The notes under the pieces were generated by a model. The model searched no databases, was not told where the DNA came from, and saw only the letters and a program-made list of their open reading frames with translations. Source: Prunus persica (taxonomy: Eukaryota > Streptophyta > Magnoliopsida > Rosales > Rosaceae). From it: a DNA stretch of 64,000 nucleotides. The DNA is taken from contig NC_034009.1 in assembly GCF_000346465.2 (NCBI RefSeq), positions 7,511,776 to 7,575,775 of the forward strand, read 5' to 3'. Of the stretch, positions 11,822 to 23,855 are shown piece by piece. Within the stretch, counting starts at the first letter, position 1; each line of letters begins with the position of its first letter. Made by a program: the position numbers and the translations under genes.

Positions 11822-14800
11822 TCAATTTGGTTTGAGGACAACATGCTGCAAAATAAATGACGTAAGAAATTACACGTCCTATTGAGAAATTCTCTACACA
11901 AATCTCAGAATAACACCCCCTAAAAGAAGACAGTAAACCATATATTTATTGAATGGTTAAAATATCATATAAGAATATTTTATCAACCATGGATCTCACT
12001 TATTAAAATGCATATTGAATATCAAAATTCAAAGAGGTACCTTAATTTGTGTCCTATTGTAAGTGTAAGTGATGTGAACAGACCCATCACTAGCCTCGAT
12101 AACAGCGGGATATGAGAACTCCATTCCCAAATTCTCCTCCAATGTCACAGCATCATGCCATGAGTCCCCGTCATCATTGGAGAGTGCAACTTTAAGTACA
12201 CCCCTTGAGACTGTATTATAAGCAAGTACAATAGAGCCATCTCTTAGCTTTACCCCGTCAATACCTAATAAGAAAATTGGAGTAAACCAAGATTAAATAT
12301 GTGAATGCAAAGACGAAAAAAAGGCCTTTACTTAACATATACATGTTACATGCATTCATTTAACTTTGTTCATCCATAACTTCAAATAAACAGCAAACGC
12401 CCAAAATAACAGAAAAAGACCTGATGCTGAAGCAAAACTAAGTTCAGAAAACATTTTGAACAAGATGGACTTGATATTTGAAAATCCAGGTAAACGTATT
12501 ATCACACTTGGATGCACATACTGCCTTGGACAACGAGAGAACTGTAGTTCAGCCATAAACCTGAGTTTGGATTGGGGAGTTCGGTAGGTATTGCATGATT
12601 CCAGTTCTGGCCACCATCATAGGATTCTGAAATACAAACTCTGCCAATGTGATCAAAGGATCGCATTAAAAGACGCAAGGTCCCTTTTGCAGTCTGGTAA
12701 GGAACTGGCTGAATCACACTAAGAGTTTCATTTTCAATGTAAATAGGACCATACTTTTTCCAAGACCTGACAGAATCTGTGGCGACCTGTTGAATCATTT
12801 ATGTTAGGCAGCCATTCGAAACATACCGAAAGGTTAACCGCCCTACATAATTGAGTTTCTGTGACAACCTCCACCCAAGCCCCCCAAGAGTTCCAGCTTT
12901 CAACTGAGGATCCACAGAGCAAAAGTCCATTTTCCAGCAAGATAGGCTGCGGAATAGTAAAGCAGAACATATAGCAAAAGCAGCCTTTTAATATCAACGG
13001 TGATGACATGTACCAAAGTTATCATCTGAGTGCAAGTACTACCTTATTCTTTATTGGTCCTAATATACCAGGAGGAAGTTGTTCTCTTTCTGTCCAAGTA
13101 ACACCTTTATCATGTGATCGCTTCATGCAACCACTCCATCTGATATTCATCAAACTGAAAGTTAGAAGAACCTAACAAATGAAAGGAACGTAATAAGCTT
13201 ATAAAACATCATTAGTCCGATTGAGTTTGCATTTCATGGAAAAAGTGTTAAGGAGCATAAGTATAAAACATAGAACAGATGATTACTTGTGAATACAAAA
13301 GTTTTAACCAACCATGGTAATAAAAAAAAATTATTATCCAAGAATATGTACCAAGCATACAAAGCTGAAACTAGATTCATTCTAATAGTTAAGTTTGACA
13401 GGATATCATAAAGAGACCATATGAACCTGAGTTGCAGCTTAAGTTAAAACATTCAAAAGGGGTTCGTTAAAATTGAACTAAAATCATAGGGAAACAAAAC
13501 ATCTATCAGATATAAAAAGAAAAGATTTTATTAGTAATGAATGGATGAACTATACTGGGTTGGTTTTGTGAGAACAAAGAAGGTTAAAATTCTGCGGCCC
13601 AGTTTGGTGATAAGTCAGAACCTTTTATCTATATCAATAATGGTATTTTGAAACAGATGGGAAGCCTGAAATGCATGCATAAGGTCTGTACTAAATCTTT
13701 GCATTGTCAGACAGATTCCGTTGTGCTCCACTCCCCACAGACACCCTCTCTCCTAACCAAATAAAAAAAGAATAGTGGACTTGAAGATCTAAATTGAAGA
13801 TTCCAAAAATTTGAAAAACTATGCCTTAGTTGAACAAGACCCGTTTCTATATGATTGCCACTCTGTACTCCTGAGTACTAAGTTGACAGGAAACAAAACC
13901 TGGTGTATGAATCATGACCCTGTGATCAGAGCATGTTAACAGCTTTGGTTCTTGGACCATCAAAAAGTAGAGGATAGTTCTCAGTCAGTACTTAAAGACA
14001 AAAAACAGTTTGCAAAACATAATAATAGCGAAAGGCACATTCTTTATGAGACTAATAACTTAACCTCTATAAATGCTACCAACCTAAGTGGATTAACGAT
14101 TTGATCCTAGGTCTCTAGTGCTAAGCCAAGAGACTTGACCAGTTAAGCTAGTTGGGAGCTACAAAACAATTTTCATCTAGTAATAAATACAATGCCACGA
14201 CATCGACAACAATTTCAAATCATGTAGAACAATCCCATTCATTTTCCATTTCTGTTTGTTTGTGTGGTATAAGCCAAACAACATTCTCAAAAAGACATAC
14301 AAAACAGTTAGGGACATACTCAGAAAGAGATATAAAGTCAAAACTGAAGATTTTAATAAAACTTGACTGCAAAAGCTTATAGATAGTTGTAGAACAAATT
14401 TACTTTTGAACCTCTTGTCCTATTTTATAAAACAGCAGCAGCTCATCTGATGGAAGTTTGAATAGCACAGGGTTCCACATTGGAACATCAGGTTGTTCAT
14501 CAGCAATGACAGGTGACTGCCAATAGCCATTCTGCTCAGAAAAATTCTACTCTTAGTGTTAGGAATTCATATAAAAGTCTGATGAGGGCTTTACCAAGAA
14601 ATTTAAGAATGAATCTGTCAGTCAACTAGACTAAAATGGGATAATGATAACTTCCGTTCCAGTGCATTTTGTAATTTATATCAAAATAAAAGATAACATT
14701 AACCAGACAACAGAAAAATAAGGGTACACCTTCGTTGTTCATAAAGTGAGCAACCCTTGTGGATTGTATGTATTGTTTACCTTGTATGTCTGCAACCAAA

Positions 14801-15696
14801 TTTTCACATCGGGTGCTCCCTCTGATGTACCTCCAAAATAGGCAACCAAAAAGTGATCTTTATCAACCTATACAAACAACAAACAAGCACTGGTCTAGTT
14901 AACTTCTCCATGGGAAAATAAAGGCTACTAATCATAACGAACTACAAATGTTTCATTTTTATTTTCTAATTATTTTGTCCTGCACAACCTCAACAATGGT
15001 AGATGCATGGCAGCTATTGAAAGGAGCAGAATTTGCAGCAAATGTGTATTCCTCTAACACAGGCCCCTCAAGAATACTGTCCTTCCTCATAATTGGGGAA
15101 GCAGACAACGTGGTTTCAGCAAATATTCTATCTAACTTCCTGCATAATTTTTCAGCACTACATTCTCGTGTTAATAAAAATTTCTGGAACAACATAATTG
15201 GGAAAGGTCTAGCTTAATCATCTTTATATTTGATGGACATATTTTATAGATACCAATGAGTCTAACATGAAGCAAAAGCTTGGTCATCTTTGTAAGAATC
15301 AATGTAATGGCCAAGTAAAGCATCATCAAATAACATGACCAGAAAAAAAAAAAAAAAAAAAACAGCAACAAAGAAACCAACATGAAATAAACAAAAGAAA
15401 CCCAAATAAACCCAATTAATCCCAACAAATAATTTCAAATTTTCCAACCAAAAAAGAAAAAGAAAAAAGGAGAGAGTTTACAGGGTCATAGAGCACCTGG
15501 TGGGAAAAACGTGAAAAGGGTGAAGCAGGTGGTGGGCATTATATGTGAGAATGGAATTGAATGTGAAACTGCTTCCAAATCTAGATAATGGATCATTCAG
15601 ATCACAGACATTGAAGATTGAAAAGATCAAAAACAGAAACAAAGGGAGCAACAGGACCAACACAATGCTTCCCACTGATTTCAACATTTTTCTCAT
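11822..15696 (-). CDS. Sialidase-like BNR/Asp-box repeat protein, 9 exons, 409 aa
   Basis: Exons in transcript order: 15482-15696, 14989-15139, 14781-14867, 14404-14531, 13043-13139, 12869-12946, 12561-12786, 12041-12264, 11822-11845. All introns are GT-AG and lengths sum to 1230 nt. The N-terminus has a hydrophobic signal or anchor segment (residues about 9-29), so the protein should enter the secretory pathway or sit as a type II membrane protein. Three Asp-box motifs (S-x-D-x-G-x-x-W) are visible: SHDKGVTW at 202-209, SYDGGQNW at 307-314 and SNDDGDSW at 356-363, the signature of six-bladed beta-propeller BNR/sialidase folds. Conserved stretches include [11 protein letters not shown] and [14 protein letters not shown]. 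Plants are not known to make abundant sialic acid, so the substrate is unknown and the name describes the fold only. The start ATG is followed directly by the hydrophobic segment, which supports it. Confidence 0.9.
14085..14160 (-). repeat. tRNA-like or SINE head inside a BNR gene intron
   Basis: On the minus strand, CTAGCTTAACTGGTCAAGTC resembles a pol III box A and GGATCAAATC a box B. The segment cannot fold into a full tRNA cloverleaf by inspection. Most likely a SINE fragment in the intron at 13140-14403. Confidence 0.3.
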
Positions 15697-15827
15697 CTAA
15701 TCTTAATCTAATGCCTCATGAAATACACAAGTTCCTCAAACCAATTTGTATGTAGAGTACCTAACGCATTTTCCATGGCATGAAAATAAAATAAATAAAT
15801 TTGAGTGATGGCTTTGACTTACTTTGA

Positions 15828-15861
15828 GAGCGAGAGAGAGGGAGAGAGAAAGTCAGTTCAC
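15828..15861. repeat. GA-rich tract upstream of the BNR gene
   Basis: A GAGAGCGAGAGAGAGGGAGA-type run lies about 130-165 bases 5' of the start codon (CT-rich on the coding strand). Pyrimidine-rich leaders are common in plant promoters and 5' UTRs; the function here is inferred only. Confidence 0.4.
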
Positions 15862-16225
15862 AGCCGTTCTGTAACTCAGCACATACCGGGGTAAAAGAGA
15901 CAAACATTCCTTGAAGTTCAGTATGTTTTTAATTTCGCCAAATTACAATTTTTTTGTACTAATTTTCACTTTAGTCCTATCATTTCAATTTTTGTCTCGT
16001 AACTTGATTTAGTTTGCAATCAAGTCCAAATTAAACTAATAGATGAATCCGACGTTGCAATATGTAACCATCACATGAGATGATGAGATGACACTATTGC
16101 CTTTCCATATATTTGCAATCAACCCAAAACATAAGAAGCTCGTTAATTTTTTCAGCGATGTTAGACCTGCTAACTTACAAAGATTCGTGATTAAAATTTT
16201 CAAAATTGAGGTGACACGGATCAAG

Positions 16226-16787
16226 TAGGGGTGGGCACTCAAACCGGCGAACCGGAAATCCGAGCCGAACCACACCGAATCAAACCGGAAAAAAACCGAA
16301 TTGACCAAAAAGTCAAAAATCGATCAAAAACCGAATCGGACCGGTTTGGGCCGATTTCGGATCCAGTTCCATGTCTTCAAAAGCCGAACCGGGCCAAACC
16401 GAACCGGTGAAACTAAAAAAATATATAATTTCAATATATATTTATATTTAATGCTATATTTTTAATTTCACTAAAAAAATCTAATATTTATCCAAGTTCA
16501 ATGTCAAAATATCTCTCTTTTCTCACTTTAATATTTATTTTTTATATGAAATTGAATAATTTGTTAATTTTCAAGTAAAAAAATAATATTTCAGTTGAGA
16601 ATTGTATTAAAAAATAATTTTAAAAAAATAATTTTTATAATCCGGTTCAAAACCGAACCGGAACCGAAACCGGACAGTTTTTGAAATTTTTTTATTAAAA
16701 CCGAACCGAACCAAACCGATTGAATAGTACCGGATCGGTTCTAATTTGAGGCAAAAACCGGTCCAAACCGAATCGTGCCCACCCCTA
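16226..16787. mobile_element. hAT-type MITE, 562 bp
   Basis: The termini are TAGGGGTGGGCAC and its exact inverse GTGCCCACCCCTA. They are flanked by a perfect 8-bp duplication, GGATCAAG, at 16218-16225 and 16788-16795. The interior is rich in AACCGGTTT/ACCGAACCG words in both orientations near both ends, with an A/T-rich core. There is no transposase; an autonomous hAT elsewhere would have to mobilise it. Confidence 0.88.
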
Positions 16788-16989
16788 GGATCAAGTGAAA
16801 AATGAGCTAAACAAGTCAAAAATGTTATTTGACACAAATATAGGCTTAGTCAAGTTGACTATAACAGATGTGCAACTTAGTTAGAACTAATAACGTTATG
16901 CCACGTGGATGTGTTATCACTCTTGTCATAGCGTTATTGACCAGGATAACAAAATAGTGCTATCATGTTTTCATGAAAGTCTTTCTCCC

Positions 16990-17090
16990 ACTCTACACTC
17001 AAGTTTGAATACACTCAAGTTCGAATATCCCTTCTCATAGTTTAAATTAGATTAAAGTAGAATGTTGTTTATATAAAAACAAATGTTGTT
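16990..17090 (+). repeat. SINE-like fragment, family A
   Basis: Box B-like CAAGTTCGAATATCCC is followed by TTTAAATTAGATTAAAGTAG and AATGTTGTTTATATAAAAAC. It closely matches the tail of the copy at 45290-45400, where box A is also present. The 5' part is missing or diverged here. Confidence 0.45.
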
Positions 17091-17281
17091 TGTCTTTTTT
17101 AGTTTTCCAGCCTATATAATTTACACAAACACTCCTAGTAAATAACTTTACATGTAACATGTTCTATATCATTGTGTGGTTAGTATGTGATGAGAAAGAT
17201 ACAAAGAAAAAGAGATATACAACATGTTACAAGTGAGTTGCTTTCTCTTAGAGATAATAGAGTTATAAATTAACTTAGGGT

Positions 17282-18668
17282 CAGTGTTGGCCCTGAGGGT
17301 GGGCAAGGAGGGCGATGGCCATGGGCCTCATATTTGTAGGGCCCTAAATTATATATATATATATATATATTATATGTACCAAGTTGAAGAATATGATTTT
17401 AGAGGAGAATAATTTCAATAGTTTGGTATTTGGAGGCCCCAAATCTAATTACAAGTGTTTCTGAAGAGTTCAAATGAAAATTATGTAATATATGAACATC
17501 AATTGCATGTATTTAAGTATTTAATTGTGAAAAAATAAAAAAAACTTCCCCATTTTACCAATGTTCAATTTTAGAGAGACAATACATTCCTATAGTGCTT
17601 TTTTCCAAATCCTAGCCGCTCTCTCCCTCTGTGAGTCCTAAAGGAAAATTCCGTAGAGGGGAGAGGAGGAAGAAGCGTCACTGCCCTCCTCTCCCTCTTC
17701 TCTTTTCGTCTTTTCCTTTTAGGTTAGTGAATAAGTCCACTGGGGCGGTTTGAATAAAAAGCCTCTTGTGGTGGTTTCTTCTAAGCCATGGTTAGATTGA
17801 AGTTCTCCATCACTTCTTTTAGTCTATGTTCTCAATCAAATCCTACTCCCAAAACCCGCCCCCTAACCCCGCTTATGTTCTTTCAATTTGATTTTACATC
17901 GTCTTTGACGAAGGTTGCTGCAAATCACCCAATTGTTCTTTGGCAAAGTTATTGTTTTCGTTTATTTGTTCGCTCTTATGCGCAGGTAGATCGTTGGAAA
18001 TCATATTTTCCCCAGATCTGTTACAGATGCGATGGTGGGTGTGGCCGTGATGGCTCTTCTTCAGGTGGTGGTGGTAGGGTTTGTTTAGACTCATGAGTTG
18101 ATTAAGGGTTTTGGTTATGTTGGATTTCTGGGCTTTGTTTGGGCTTATGACTAATTGTAGTGATGTGGGCTATTAGTTTTAGTGCGGCTTTTGTCCGCGT
18201 TAGTTTTGCTTTTAGCAAGTTAGTTTGTTACTCTTTTGGGATTGGTATTTTAGATGTCTTGTTGATGTCTTTGATTGTAACGTTGAAGTTTATCTAATGA
18301 AGTTTCTATTTGATCAAAAAACAAAAAAGTATTTAATTGCCAAAAAGTTTTTAATTACTAAAAGTAGCAATCGATGAAAGAAAGCTAGGGACTAGAAATT
18401 CTTTTATTTATCCAAAAATTCTTGTTAATAGATTATTCAGCGAGGAAATATGAGAGAGTGAAAAATATTTGTGTCCTCATTCTTGTTTATTTTCAGATTG
18501 GGGCAGTGATTATATGACCAATACTGGAGCTGTGTTTATTTATCCAAATTGTATTTAATTGCATAATTTTTTTTCCATGTTATTTTATTATATTTAGGAG
18601 AATGAAAGAGAAATTGGCCTCATTTTCATTTCTAGCCTAGGGCCACCCAAAAGTCAGGGCCGGCCTTG
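17282..18668. mobile_element. hAT-like element interrupted by a retroposon
   Basis: The left end CAGTGTTGGCCCTGAGGGTGG and the inverse of the right end (CAAGGCCGGCCCTGA) share the GGCCCTGA core of a common plant hAT terminus. Flanks are CTTAGGGT (17274-17281) and ATTAGGGT (18669-18676), a 7-of-8 target duplication. Without the nested insert the element is about 575 bp and non-coding. Confidence 0.65.
17528..18326 (+). mobile_element. Nested non-LTR retroposon, about 800 bp
   Basis: Flanked by an exact 13-bp duplication, AAGTATTTAATTG, at 17515-17527 and 18327-18339. It ends in an A-rich tail after AATGAAGTTTCTATTTGATC, as in plant LINE 3' ends. An ATG frame at 17788-18096 (102 codons) is open but has no reverse-transcriptase or other recognised domain. 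Probably an internally deleted LINE or a large SINE that landed in the hAT element. Confidence 0.7.
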
Positions 18669-18676
18669 ATTAGGGT

Positions 18677-19819
18677 TTGTGTGGGAGTGATTATGTGAGG
18701 GCCAAAATTACTTATGGGAAGAGGCACCTCTCATGTACTTCTCCATAAAATCACTTTAAACCACCTTAATTGATTATATAGAGAAATGATTCTCCTCGCT
18801 TATCCAAAATCATTATGTTAGAATCCTTGACTAGTGGGCCTATAGATTTCCTTTCAATATCTTTAGGCAATACCGTTGGTAAGCTCACACTCTTGAGTGT
18901 ATTTAGTTTGAGGCCATTGGCCATTTTGGAATTATGAATGAAGAATCATTTATTTCAGTTGATTTTTTTTTGGTTTTTGGTACCTATCACACTCCCAAAC
19001 GAGCCCTTAATCACAAACAAAATAGACGAAATATAGTAAAAACCAAAATAACCTCAAGTCCTAAAACTGTAAAAGTAATGTTTGGCTACGGTGATACCGT
19101 TTCCGACGCTGAAGAGGGAGTGTTAAACCCAATGCTACTTTAGTGCCTAAGCTATTTAAACACAATGCTTTTAGTTTAATTCAGTTGACTTTTGTATTTT
19201 GGTTGATCAATATGCCTACATGGAATGAGTTGATGAACTTCTTGTTAAGTTTAATTTCTAAAATCATTTTCATCTATGTAGTGGCTCTGTGTTGCTCTAG
19301 AAGGTCTTCTTGTTCCCTTTTATGTAGAATTATAATTTCCCTGCAATCGTTTCTAGGAGGTCTTCAATGCTATTACATTAACTAACCATATGGGCTATTT
19401 GAGGAGCCTTGCAAATGTTTAAAAAAAAGACTAGTTTTCAGAATTTCCCTGCCATGAAGTCTTCTATTTGGAATTGGATAAGACAACCCTTTTTAGTTTG
19501 GCTCATTGATTTGGACAAGCCTTGCTCTGATTAAGCTAACAACTAATTGGCACAAGAGTAGTATACAATGTTATACATGTTCCAGTAAAATCCAACTTCT
19601 CCAACATCCCCAGCTCCAAAGACAATCTCTTCCCACAACATTGATTCTGAGGATATAAATAGGATGAGAATGATATCAAGCATTGCAATCAGCCGGAATC
19701 CGTGTTCCACACGAAATACCCAGTCCCCCAACTGAAAGGATTCTGTTGTAAATGAATGAGTGTCACCCTTGTCAGGAAAAGCTATAGCTATCTTTACACC
19801 CATAGCCTAATTTAGGCTA
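18677..19819. other. Intergenic between hAT element and CNGC 3' end
   Basis: No recognisable gene. The part from about 19540 to 19819 lies directly downstream of the CNGC stop codon and may include its 3' UTR. A short open frame here carries no known domain. Confidence 0.4.
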
Positions 19820-22800
19820 CTACTCATATTCATGCTCAGTGGAAAAGTCAGGTTCATCAGGTTTTCGTAGTTTTGGCATCTCGTCTTTGATCTTTTGAGC
19901 TCCCCTTCTAGTGTTTGCAGCAAACCTTGAAGCCAGTAATGTGACCCCGAGATTCATTTTTGCCTGGGAAGGATTTGAACCAACAGAAAGATCTTCTTCC
20001 CCTTCCCCAGTCTCGTAGGCTACTTTCTCATCCAAAGCAAAGGATTCCCTCAAGCTCAGATCTTTTGCTGTCATCCTTCTCTTGTGGCGTCGCCAAGCAG
20101 CCTGTATGAAGCAGGCTGCCCATGTTCTCCAATGGTGAGAGTAAAACCGAAAGGTGTGCTGCAGCTTCTTGCTGTGCAAGCGTCTGAATTGGTTGGCCAC
20201 AAATTTGAGATCTTCAGCCCGCAATGCAAAAGCTTCAACTTCAGTAAGTGCTTTAACTGTTCGTGTTGAAGAAGGCAAATTAACAGTGGATTTTGGGAGC
20301 AAAGCCCATGCAAGCAGCTCCTCACCACAAAAATCCCCAGGTCTTAAAGTTATTGAGTTGAAGAAACCAGTCCGGCCACCATTGGTAGTAGAACTATCCA
20401 GAGCACCTCTAATGATGAAGAGCATTTCTGTCACAGGATCACCCTCTCGGACTATGTAAGTGCCCGCCGTGCTTAGGGACGACACTAGACGCTCGCATAT
20501 CGCATCAAGAAGCTGATCATCCATCTGTGAGAAGAAGGGGACCTGAGAAATGAGAAAATAAAGGTTAGTATAACATCACATAACTAATTACCATTTCATT
20601 TCAAAGCATAGGAATCATTGAGGTTTTATATCGGTTATTTGGCCAAATTTATTACATTGTAAGGGGGTTACGCCCCCATGTTGTGCAGTGTGTTATAGCT
20701 CACACTAAATTAGGCCGAGTTCCCAAGCGAATCACATTTATTAGTGAACAAACCAATCTTGAGAAGTGTAGAGAACCCATGCATTTCGAGACATTTTGAT
20801 AGGCAGTATACTACATCTGTGATGCCTGTTTAACTTGGTAAGCTATCAACTTAGGCCATAATCCAACATAAAATCGGAACTGGAGGCTTCAGACACCATT
20901 TGAAGCAGTGTTGTGCTCAAACTATAAGGCTTGCCTTCTAATACATGCTGCACATGCATATACGAGGTACCCAGAATTAGCAATCCAAAGGATCTCTATG
21001 GCGCCATGCCCCATCTAGACTGCCCAGAGAATCCTCTGATCCCATTATTTTGGATAGAATATGGCAAAGGATATTGAGTGAGGTTGTTTTTAAGCCCTAA
21101 AATAAAAATACTTGGGGAGGATCATACTCTTCGAACAAGATCTAAGCACAGGTGGCGTTGAATATCACGACGGAGATCAGCAGGTAAGCCATGAAGAATG
21201 GCTTCTTCATCAACTCCTCGAGTTGCCAGCCACTTGTATTGAACAAAGCGTCGAACACGCCGTCTCAAATCTTCTGGGAGTTGACGATGCTTCATCCATT
21301 CCTCAGTGTCTCTTCTCTTAAGCCTCCACTCCTCAAGCCTCACAGTGATAGATTGGAGATAGGTCTACAATTTAAAGACCAGCTCAAAGTATAAATTATC
21401 AATTCAACATGCATCACCAGTCATTATTATTAATCTAATGTAGTTGAATCAGAAATATAACTAAATGTAGTTACTAGTCTACGCATGTCCTGTCAGAAAC
21501 AATCAGTAACAGAGAAAGTTGTCATTGTATGTAATACTGTATAAAGTCAACTTTCTAGCCGGAAAATAATAATTAATAAGTTTCCACAAACATCATTTGA
21601 GAGATGTATTTAACGACTAAAAAAGTAAAAAAAGGAACACTCAACAGACTTCAAGCAGCAGAAAAGAAATAATAAAAGCAAGAAACAAAGTAAGAAGCCT
21701 TTTCCCAATACCTGCATATTCCCTATCAAGTGGGCAAATAATACAAGACCTACAATGGCAATGAGAATGGCAAATGATGTCTCTCCAATAAAAGTGCTTG
21801 TTGACAAATTCTGCCCATATGAACTGAGACAACAAGAATGCAAAGAGATCAATCAAACATTTTTGTTCATTTATTAACAGATTAAAAAATGTTACTATCA
21901 TAAAGTGGCACTTATTCTGAAGTAAGAAAATGAAGAGACTGCCATTTATTATAGAAAGCTTTCTGTTAGTCCATTGGCATATAAGATATGCTCCCACCAA
22001 CTATGGTAACCACACCCTAAAACCTACAAATTACCAATACCACGCAGCAATCCTTGTCAAACAATGAGCATACAACCAAGGAACCAATGAGTAAGCTGTA
22101 TATTTCAAAGTAAGATCGGCATTGACCCCTATACATAAGGTGCAGGCCTATTCCAGAAAGCTGAAGCACTTGTTTACCGATTAATACAGAGTATCAAACT
22201 GATAATATTTATTTCGGTTTTCTTTTTCCCAATGCATGCCAGGCATATGATTCTCACTAGACTGCAACATAGTATACAAGCTAAACAAAAACATTCCTGG
22301 TGAAAGCATGTTGTGTATGTCTCCAGCATGGAAGCCCATCTTACGATTGTGTATTAGTTATACCATATTTTGAAAGCACATCTTATGATTGTCTATTAGT
22401 TATACCATATTAAACATAGATATATGTAGAAATTACTTTTGGGACAGAAATAGGGTAAAGAGAGAATACACATTTTCATTGAGATCTTTTCATACTTCAA
22501 CCGAATTCAGTGAAACTTAAAATTCTTCCACATCTTAAGGTCAATTCTTATTCGCAGCCATTTATCGTTTAACTAAACAATGCAATATGCTTTCCAGTTT
22601 GGTTCAGTTATGCAATGATGCTCCATATGAAACCTAAGATTGCACAGTAATTTAACGAGGATGTACACTTATCAACGGTCCCTTAGCCAGAAATCAAAGA
22701 AGATATGCAAGCTGCTACCTATGTTAATGTGACAGTTGGAAGACTGACGAGAACATAGTTCTGAAAGCCACACTATAGTGGCTGATTGAACTGGGTTAAC

Positions 22801-23810
22801 CAGGAACCAGCTGGCCACTGGTTCAATTTACCACCACAACCCTAGTACTCAATTCATTAACTAAAAACTTTTAAGCAAGAATCACAGAAGAGATGCATGC
22901 TGCTGCCTATGCTCATGTGACAGTTGGAAGACGGATGAGATCATAGTTCTGAAAACCACACTAAACTCGTTGATTGAATTGGGTTAACCGGGAACCTGCT
23001 GGTTCGATTTACCATGGAAACCCTTTTAAGCACTTCATCCACCAAAACATACAAGGCTTGAATAGTCCGAAAGAATTCCAGGAGTGGAGTGTTGTTATCA
23101 ATAACTTGTGAGCCTGAAGCCATCAACCTTTTTTGATCCATGGGTCATTGTTATCAATAACTTTTCCCCTTTTCTCCACCATGAATTAATCTGTCTTTGA
23201 CTATGCCTCTCATAAAAGACTATGCCTCTCCTAAAAGACTTTGCACTCATGTTTATTGCAATTGTTTATTAGTGGCAAGGTTTAATTTCTGTTTTTTTTA
23301 TTCGAATACCATCAATGCATAAACTATTTACTATTAAATTAAACATATTGTTAGACAAAGGGTATAGAACCAGCGCTTTGATGGTTTTAGAGTGTGAAAT
23401 AATAAGGCATCTAAATCTTCATGAAATCAGACCTTTCTACCTTACAAAGAAAAGACATCATACCTTAGTTGCTGTAAGCCCCACCATAAACAATAGAAGT
23501 ACTTTGTGATGAAGTTTGCGGAAACAGCATTTTTTGCCACTGCACTTTCAAATATGCCATATTTGAAATTGTTATTTGCAGGATTACAATTCTCAAACAC
23601 TTTTGTACTATGAGCCCATGTCTGGTAACCTTTGCTGTTAAAATTGTCACAATCTAGATAAGAAAGCGAGCATTTTGTGGAGCTTACTTCCTTTTTACAA
23701 AATGACTTCCAGCATGAGGTATATCTGTCAATTGATAGCAAATACCATGCTGCTCCTAATACCTGCAACAACAGTAAAATGGCATAGATTAGCATCTTGT
23801 TCACGAACTC

Positions 23811-23855
<45 letters not shown>

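Noticed and set aside
14085..14160. A functional tRNA gene
   Set aside because: Box-like motifs but no full cloverleaf by inspection; more likely a SINE head.
20071..20459. Open frames on both strands within the CNGC last exon
   Set aside because: Shadows of the conserved CNBD coding frame.
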